NCBI GenBank assembly: GCA_947463885.1
Contig: CANHUQ010000004.1
Span: 1 to 47,853, forward strand
Origin: Burkholderiales bacterium
GTDB lineage: Bacteria > Pseudomonadota > Gammaproteobacteria > Burkholderiales > Burkholderiaceae_E
Direction: 5' to 3'
Length of the DNA: 47,853 bases
Positions 41,971 to 47,853 of this stretch are shown here, piece after piece (position 1 is the first letter of the stretch; every line of letters starts with the position of its first letter). Below the pieces are notes generated by a model, which had not been told where the DNA came from, did no database searches, and saw nothing but the letters and a program-made list of their open reading frames with translations. Position numbers and translations under genes: made by a program.

Positions 41971-42741
41971 ATGAAACTTCAAGCAAAGGTCGCGCTGGTC
42001 ACCGGTGGCGCGCAAGGCATCGGTCTGGCTTGCGCCACACGCTTTGCCGAGGACGGGGCACGCGTCGCGATCGTCGATCTGGACGCACGCCGCGGGGCTG
42101 AAGCTGTCCAGGCGATTGGCGCCGATCGCGCGCTCTTCATCGAAGGCGACGTCACCCAGACCGCAACCGCCCTGAAGGCGATCGACGCCACACAAGAACG
42201 ATTCGGGCCGATCGACATCCTGCTGAACAACGCCGGCATCACGCATGCGGCTGACTTCCTCGACCTGGAGGAAGCCGACTTCGACCGCGTGCTGGGCATC
42301 AATCTGCGCTCTTACTTCGTGTTCGGTCAGGCGGTCGCGCGGCGCATGGTGGCGCAGGAGCGCGGCGGCGTGATCATCAACATGTCGAGCGTCAATGCGA
42401 TCCTGGCCATTCCCAATCAGATCCCTTATGTGGTCTCCAAAGGGGGCGTCAACCAGCTGACGCGTGTGATGGCCATGGCGCTGGCACCGCACGGCATACG
42501 CGTCAACGCGATCGGGCCAGGCACCATCGCCACGGACCTGGCGCGCCAGGCGGTGCTCGGCTCGCCTCAGGCCGAACGCACGATCATGTCGCGCACGCCG
42601 CTGGGTCGTCTGGGGGAGCCCTCTGAAGTGGCCAGCGTTGCCGCGTTCCTGGCCAGCGACGAAGGGTCCTACTTCACTGGCCAGACGCTGTACCCGGACG
42701 GCGGCCGCCTGGCGCTCAATTACCTGATGGCGACCGAGTAA
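41971..42741 (+). CDS. SDR family oxidoreductase
   Basis: ALVTGGAQGIGLACA, LLNNAGIT, YVVSKGGVNQLTRVMA, YFTGQTLYPDGG. Confidence 0.93.
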   Translation: MKLQAKVALVTGGAQGIGLACATRFAEDGARVAIVDLDARRGAEAVQAIGADRALFIEGDVTQTATALKAIDATQERFGPIDILLNNAGITHAADFLDLEEADFDRVLGINLRSYFVFGQAVARRMVAQERGGVIINMSSVNAILAIPNQIPYVVSKGGVNQLTRVMAMALAPHGIRVNAIGPGTIATDLARQAVLGSPQAERTIMSRTPLGRLGEPSEVASVAAFLASDEGSYFTGQTLYPDGGRLALNYLMATE

Positions 42742-42792
42742 CCCGTCGGCGACCGCGTCAAGCGGCGCCCGTCCGTGACACTGTGAAGCGAC

Positions 42793-42811
42793 CGGCCGCG
42801 GCCTGCGGCCG
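42793..42811. terminator. Hairpin CGGCCGC-ggcct-GCGGCCG downstream of the SDR gene
   Basis: Perfect 7-bp arms; no U-tract. Confidence 0.4.
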
Positions 42812-43083
42812 TGCGACCACGCCTCAATGCGGTGCAAAACCGCCCACTTGGCGTGCACGATACGCACAGCTTGAGCGCACGTTCGTATCCAGAACGTATC
42901 GGGCGAATCCTCCCTGCCCGCGCTCATGGTCACTCGGCCTGAGCGTCCACCGCAGAAGAGCACTGAAAGTAAGGGGCTCGCACAAGAGGCGTGCATTTCC
43001 GATACGCGCACGCTCACTTCCGGAACGATTTGTGCTTTTTCGGTGCATCGCACTGAGCCCAGAGACGCTCCCGGAGAAAGCAG

Positions 43084-44286
43084 ATGGATGCAATGAAAAC
43101 TGGTACCGACACCTTGTTCATCCTGCTGGGAGCCATCATGGTGCTGGCCATGCATGCCGGCTTCGCCTTCCTGGAGCTCGGCACGGTGCGCTACAAAAAC
43201 CAGGTCAATGCGCTGGTCAAGATCCTGGTCGACTTCGCGGTCTCCACCCTGTCGTACTTCCTGCTGGGTTACCTGGTGGCGTATGGCACCTCGTTTCTGG
43301 TGGGCGCCGACACGCTGGTGCAGAAAAACGGCTACGAGCTCGTCAAGTTCTTTTTCCTGCTGACGTTCGCCGCCGCCATTCCTGCGATCGTTTCCGGGGG
43401 CATTGCGGAGCGTGCCCGCTTTGGCCCGCAGCTGATCGCCACCGCCCTCCTGGTCGGCCTGGTCTACCCGCTCTTCGAGGGCATGACATGGAGCGAGCGC
43501 TTCGGGTTCCAGGCCTGGATCAAGGGCACCTTTGGCGAAAACTTTCACGACTTCGCGGGCTCGGTCGTCGTGCATGCCGTGGGGGGCTGGGTCGGCCTGA
43601 TGGCAGTGCTGGCGCTGGGTGCGCGCAGTGGCCGCTACGGACGGGATGGTCGAATCGCGGCCCATCCGCCCTCCAGCATTCCCTTCCTGGCGCTGGGCAG
43701 TTGGGTGCTGGTCGTCGGCTGGTTCGGCTTCAACGTGATGAGCGCCCAGGAAGTCGGCAAGATCAGCGGGCTGGTGGCGGTCAACTCGCTCATGGCGATG
43801 GTCGGCGGCACATTGGCTGCGACCCTGCTTGGGCGCAACGACCCGGGCTTCGTGCACAACGGCCCGCTGGCCGGGCTGGTAGCGGTCTGCGCGGGCTCGG
43901 ACATCATGCATCCGCTGGGCGCGCTGGTGGTGGGCGGGGTCGCCGGGGCGCTCTTTGTCAGCATGTTCACCCTGACGCAGAACCGCCTCAAGATCGACGA
44001 TGTGCTGGGCGTCTGGCCGCTGCACGGATTGTGTGGTGCATGGGGTGGCGTGGCGGCAGGGGTGTTCGGACAGCAGGCGCTGGGCGGCCTGGGCGGAGTC
44101 AGTCTGGGTGCACAGGTGGTCGGCACGCTGGCGGGCATCACTGTGGCCGTCGTCGGCGGGGGCCTCATCTACTTCGGACTGAAGGCGGTCACCAGCCTGC
44201 GACTCGATCAGGAAGCTGAATTCGAAGGCGCCGATCTCTCCATCCATCGCATCTCGGCCACACCGGAACGCCAGACCTCGGTCTGA
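43084..44286 (+). CDS. amt: Ammonium transporter (Amt family)
   Basis: DTLFILLGAIMVLAMHAGFAFLELGTVRYKNQVNALVKILVDFAVS; VHAVGGWVGLMAVLALGARSGRY; multi-TM. Confidence 0.95.
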   Translation: MDAMKTGTDTLFILLGAIMVLAMHAGFAFLELGTVRYKNQVNALVKILVDFAVSTLSYFLLGYLVAYGTSFLVGADTLVQKNGYELVKFFFLLTFAAAIPAIVSGGIAERARFGPQLIATALLVGLVYPLFEGMTWSERFGFQAWIKGTFGENFHDFAGSVVVHAVGGWVGLMAVLALGARSGRYGRDGRIAAHPPSSIPFLALGSWVLVVGWFGFNVMSAQEVGKISGLVAVNSLMAMVGGTLAATLLGRNDPGFVHNGPLAGLVAVCAGSDIMHPLGALVVGGVAGALFVSMFTLTQNRLKIDDVLGVWPLHGLCGAWGGVAAGVFGQQALGGLGGVSLGAQVVGTLAGITVAVVGGGLIYFGLKAVTSLRLDQEAEFEGADLSIHRISATPERQTSV

Positions 44287-44339
44287 GCGCGCTCGCCGCC
44301 TGCGCCCCGGCCCCTGCGCCTGGGTTCGATGGCCTCGAT

Positions 44340-44364
44340 TCGGTCGCCAGCAGGATGCGACCGA
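44340..44364 (+). terminator. Hairpin TCGGTCGC-cagcaggat-GCGACCGA downstream of amt
   Basis: Perfect 8-bp arms. An alternative pairing GGTCGCC (44342-44348)/GGCGACC (44365-44371) also exists. Confidence 0.45.
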
Positions 44365-44409
44365 GGCGACCAGCGGCAGCCAAGAGGCCACACAATCACC
44401 GCCCGATAC

Positions 44410-44438
44410 TTGAAAAGGTAAAAATTTCCATTTAAACT
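44410..44438 (+). promoter_or_regulatory. sigma70-type promoter TTGAAA-N17-TAAACT for the DUF6502 gene
   Basis: -35 at 44410-44415, 17-nt spacer, -10 at 44433-44438; ATG at 44445. Confidence 0.65.
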
Positions 44439-44444
44439 CGCGGC

Positions 44445-45392
44445 ATGTCGTCCGCTGAGCTTCCCTCACCTGTCCCAGATGGCGCCCATACGGGCGCCGT
44501 CGCAAGCGGCGCTGTCACGCCCGTTGCACTTGAAGCGCTGCAGGCCATCCTCGCGCCCCTTGCAAAGGTGGCGGTCGACCAAGGCGTGCAATTCGGCCAG
44601 ATGGAAGAACTGCTCAAGCAGGCCATGGTTCAGGCGGCGGTGCAGGCCACTCGCCAGGGCCAGGGCGAACCGGCTCCGGTCAGCCGGCTCAGTGTCATCA
44701 CCGGCATTCACCGCAAGGAAGTCAAACGCCTGCTCGAGCCGACCGCACCCGCGCAATTGGCGGCCAGCGTCACGCCGGCGGCCGAACTGTTCACCCGCTG
44801 GCTCACCTCGCGAGACTGGCAGGGCCCGGACGGCCAACCGCTCGCACTGCCGCGCCGCCCCCCGCCAGACGATGCGCCCAGCTTCGAGCTGCTGGCGCGA
44901 AGCATCACGACGGATGTGCACCCGCGCACCTTGCTCGATGAGCTGATCAGGCTAGAGCTGGTGGCCCACGACATGGAGACCGATCGGGTAGTGCTGCGCG
45001 CCGACAGCTTTGTGCCTGCCGTGCAGCTGCAGACCATGCTGGGATTCCTGGGTGCCAACGTGGGCGACCATCTGGCCGCCGCTCGCGCCAATGTGGCCGC
45101 CAGCCTGCGTTCGGCCCAGCAGCCCGACGCCACACCGATCCGCCCGCCGTTCGTCGAGCAGGCGCTGTTCGCAGATGGATTGAGCGCACAATCGATCACA
45201 GTCGCCATCGAGCAGGCACGCCTGTTCTGGGGCACCTTGCTGCGCACCCTGGCCCCGGAGCTCGAGCGACTCGAAGCCCAGGATCAGGCCGATGCACGTC
45301 CCGCTGATCAGCGGATCCGGATCGGTCTGTATTGCTACGCTGAACCCACCCATCCTCTCTTCTCAGAGAAGCCTTCAGGCCAACATGACTAA
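44445..45392 (+). CDS. DUF6502 family protein (putative HTH-containing)
   Basis: LAPLAKVAVDQGVQFGQMEELLKQAMVQAAVQ...VSRLSVITGIHRKEVKRLL, a conserved N-terminal pattern I associate with DUF6502. Confidence 0.75.
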   Translation: MSSAELPSPVPDGAHTGAVASGAVTPVALEALQAILAPLAKVAVDQGVQFGQMEELLKQAMVQAAVQATRQGQGEPAPVSRLSVITGIHRKEVKRLLEPTAPAQLAASVTPAAELFTRWLTSRDWQGPDGQPLALPRRPPPDDAPSFELLARSITTDVHPRTLLDELIRLELVAHDMETDRVVLRADSFVPAVQLQTMLGFLGANVGDHLAAARANVAASLRSAQQPDATPIRPPFVEQALFADGLSAQSITVAIEQARLFWGTLLRTLAPELERLEAQDQADARPADQRIRIGLYCYAEPTHPLFSEKPSGQHD

Positions 45393-46758
45393 ACGCTTGG
45401 TGACACCGCCCTTTCCTATCGCGACTGCAGACGGCGCCACACGCCCGATGCGTCGACGTGCGCTGGCCTCACTCGGCGGATTGGCGGTCATGGCCAGCGG
45501 CTGCGGCGGCTCGGGCGGCACGGGCGATCTGGCCGGCGTGGGCAGTGGCGGCACCGGTGCGGCCTTCGGGTTCGGCATGATTTCAGGCTTCGGCTCAATC
45601 ATCGTCAACGGGATCAAGTACGACGACAGCCAAGCCAGCGTCACGGACGATCTGGGCAACCGACGCGAGCTCGGCGAACTCAGGCTCGGCATGATCGTCG
45701 AGATTCGCGGGTCGGCCGATGACTCCACCAGCCTGGGCACAGCCAATTCCGTGCGCATCCTGAGTGAACTGAAGGGTCCGGTCACGCGCGTCACACCCAG
45801 CCAGACCACACCTGGAACCGGCGAACTGGTGGTGCTGGGCACGACCGTTCGGGTCATGTCTACAACATTCTGGCAAGACGCCAGCGGTCTTGTTGGCGTA
45901 GTCGACGGTCAGATCGTTGAGGTTTGGGGCTTCGCCGATCGCACCAGCAACACCATCACCGCCACGCGCATCGAGATCAAGCAGGCCTCGGACAACACCG
46001 CGACACGGCTGCGCGGTATGGTCACCGAACTCGTGCCTGGCATCCGGATCCGGGTTGGCGGCCAACAAGAGGGGTCTGGCAGCCAGGACTTCACGCTTGC
46101 CAATGCAACGGTGGCGGCCGGGGTGAGAGTCGGTGACCTGGTCAAGGTTCAGTACACCCCCTCGGGTACCACCAAGATCGCCACGAAGGTTGAAGTCGAC
46201 ACCTCTGCCGTACTCTCCAATGAAACGCGCGTGCGCGCCGAGGGTCGCATCAGTCAATTCACGTCAAAGTCCAACTTCAAGCTCGAGGGCTTGAGTGTGG
46301 ACGCCAGTAGCGCGAGTTTCAGCGACGGACTGGAATCACAACTGGCCAACGGCGCGCGAGTCCGGGTGGAAGGCCAAATGTTGGGCAGCAGGCTCAAGGC
46401 GAGCGTTGTGCGCTTTCGCGACGATGCACAGAGCAACTCCGGCTCCGGGTCGTCTGGCTCAGGATCGTCGGGCTCTGGCTCCGGGTCATCCAATTCCGGT
46501 TCCTCCGGCGGCAGTAGTTCAAGCGGCTCTGACGATTACGGCGATGAGGTCAAGGGTGTCATTGTCAGGTTTGCCGGCAAAGAGAGTTTCACCGTCAAAG
46601 ACCGTGCCAATCGCGAGTTCAACTTCGACGGCAGCAGCGCGACCGGCAAAGACGGCGGCCCCCTGCCGTCGCTGGGCATCGGCTCGCCGGTCCAGGTCAA
46701 GTTCACGGTGCAGGCCTTCGGTCTGCTCAAGGCCAACCAGATCCGACTGGACACCTGA
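45385..46758 (+). CDS. DUF5666-type repeat protein, probable exported lipoprotein
   Basis: N-terminus PMRRRALASLGGLAVMASGCGG (Tat-like/lipobox), repeated small beta-type units and a Ser/Gly linker; overlaps the upstream gene by 8 nt. Confidence 0.75.
   Translation: MTKRLVTPPFPIATADGATRPMRRRALASLGGLAVMASGCGGSGGTGDLAGVGSGGTGAAFGFGMISGFGSIIVNGIKYDDSQASVTDDLGNRRELGELRLGMIVEIRGSADDSTSLGTANSVRILSELKGPVTRVTPSQTTPGTGELVVLGTTVRVMSTTFWQDASGLVGVVDGQIVEVWGFADRTSNTITATRIEIKQASDNTATRLRGMVTELVPGIRIRVGGQQEGSGSQDFTLANATVAAGVRVGDLVKVQYTPSGTTKIATKVEVDTSAVLSNETRVRAEGRISQFTSKSNFKLEGLSVDASSASFSDGLESQLANGARVRVEGQMLGSRLKASVVRFRDDAQSNSGSGSSGSGSSGSGSGSSNSGSSGGSSSSGSDDYGDEVKGVIVRFAGKESFTVKDRANREFNFDGSSATGKDGGPLPSLGIGSPVQVKFTVQAFGLLKANQIRLDT
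46438..46533 (+). repeat. Imperfect Ser/Gly-coding low-complexity repeat
   Basis: SGSGSSGSGSSGSGSGSSNSGSSGGSSSSGS encoded in the DUF5666-type gene. Confidence 0.8.
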
Positions 46759-46778
46759 GCACGCGCCGCAACGCGCAA

Positions 46779-46797
46779 CTCGGCGCCTCGCGCCGAG
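46779..46797 (+). terminator. Hairpin CTCGGCGC-ctc-GCGCCGAG downstream of the DUF5666-type gene
   Basis: Perfect 8-bp arms; a second weaker hairpin (TGAGC...GCTCA) lies at 46811-46835. Confidence 0.5.
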
Positions 46798-47005
46798 CGA
46801 TCGCGCCATCTGAGCACGAGCGCCTCGCGCGCTCAGCCCGCGTGCGGGCGCCCAGGTCTCCTTCGCCCAACCAGGCACGCGATGGGCGTCTGCGACGGGC
46901 CTTTCGGACGGACAGATTGGACAGACAAAGTGGTCTTGCGAAGCGACCCAGCGAGCCACGGGACACCGCGGCAAGCGCCTGACAGCCCTCGGTCTGTCGC
47001 CTGCC

Positions 47006-47034
47006 TTGAATCCGTCATCATCCTCGGGTAGAAT
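47006..47034 (+). promoter_or_regulatory. sigma70-type promoter TTGAAT-N17-TAGAAT for groES-groEL
   Basis: -35 at 47006-47011, 17-nt spacer, -10 at 47029-47034, immediately adjacent to CIRCE. Confidence 0.7.
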
Positions 47035-47060
47035 TAGCACTCGCAAACGGTGAGTGCTAG
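47034..47060. promoter_or_regulatory. CIRCE element (HrcA operator) TTAGCACTC-N9-GAGTGCTAG
   Basis: 17/18 arm match to the canonical CIRCE upstream of groES. Confidence 0.93.
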
Positions 47061-47175
47061 CAACACTAGCGCTTGCAGCCCCCTCAAGTGGGCGCCGTTT
47101 CGTGACGTTCGCCTTTGGCACATACGTCAATCCCCCATCACTCAGTGTCTTAACCCGTCATAGGAGCCCTGTTCC

Positions 47176-47853
<678 letters not shown>

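Noticed and set aside
42742-43083. sigma54/NtrC promoter upstream of amt
   Set aside because: No GG-N10-GC with adequate flanks and no good NtrC palindrome found by eye.
41926-44505. N-terminal ~860 aa of the 1386-aa minus-strand ORF as a real protein
   Set aside because: Antisense to clear SDR and amt genes; composition is low-information Arg/His/Gln-rich shadow sequence; dacB has its own signal-peptide start at 41925.
46438-46533. CRISPR-like or tandem DNA array
   Set aside because: In-frame Ser/Gly codon repeats of a protein linker, irregular units, no spacers.

Overview
The window is a GC-rich, Burkholderiales-like chromosomal segment, mostly core metabolism. From left to right it contains: a MocR-type and a LuxR-type regulator; a Crp/Fnr paralogue; a complete cbb3 oxidase and maturation cluster (ccoI-ccoS-ccoNOQP-ccoG-ccoH-small membrane protein-SafE-like) next to fnr and hemN; pgk, an orphan HPt protein, gap and tkt; rsmE; a DUF937/YidB-like protein; a secreted barnase-type RNase with barstar; DUF1631; maeB; a soluble hybrid histidine kinase; a GntR regulator and YdiJ-like FAD/Fe-S dehydrogenase divergent from serine-glyoxylate aminotransferase, a TctC/Bug binding protein and an enoyl-CoA hydratase; rhodanese, aminotransferase, lytic transglycosylase, ubiD, dacB, SDR and amt; a DUF6502-DUF5666 gene pair; and groES-groEL with a CIRCE element. 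I saw no mobile element, CRISPR array, rRNA or tRNA. The main leads are: (1) the DUF6502-DUF5666 pair, with a promoter that predicts a leaderless mRNA and a five-repeat exported lipoprotein; (2) three tandem 13-bp repeats upstream of the barnase/barstar genes; (3) several long perfect palindromes in promoter regions (2663-2686, 38248-38267, 33383-33405); (4) a TTGAC-type FNR-box variant on the cbb3 genes together with a second Crp/Fnr protein that has a non-FNR recognition helix; and (5) competing hairpins in the groES leader. All family assignments come from reading motifs in the translations. No database search was run.
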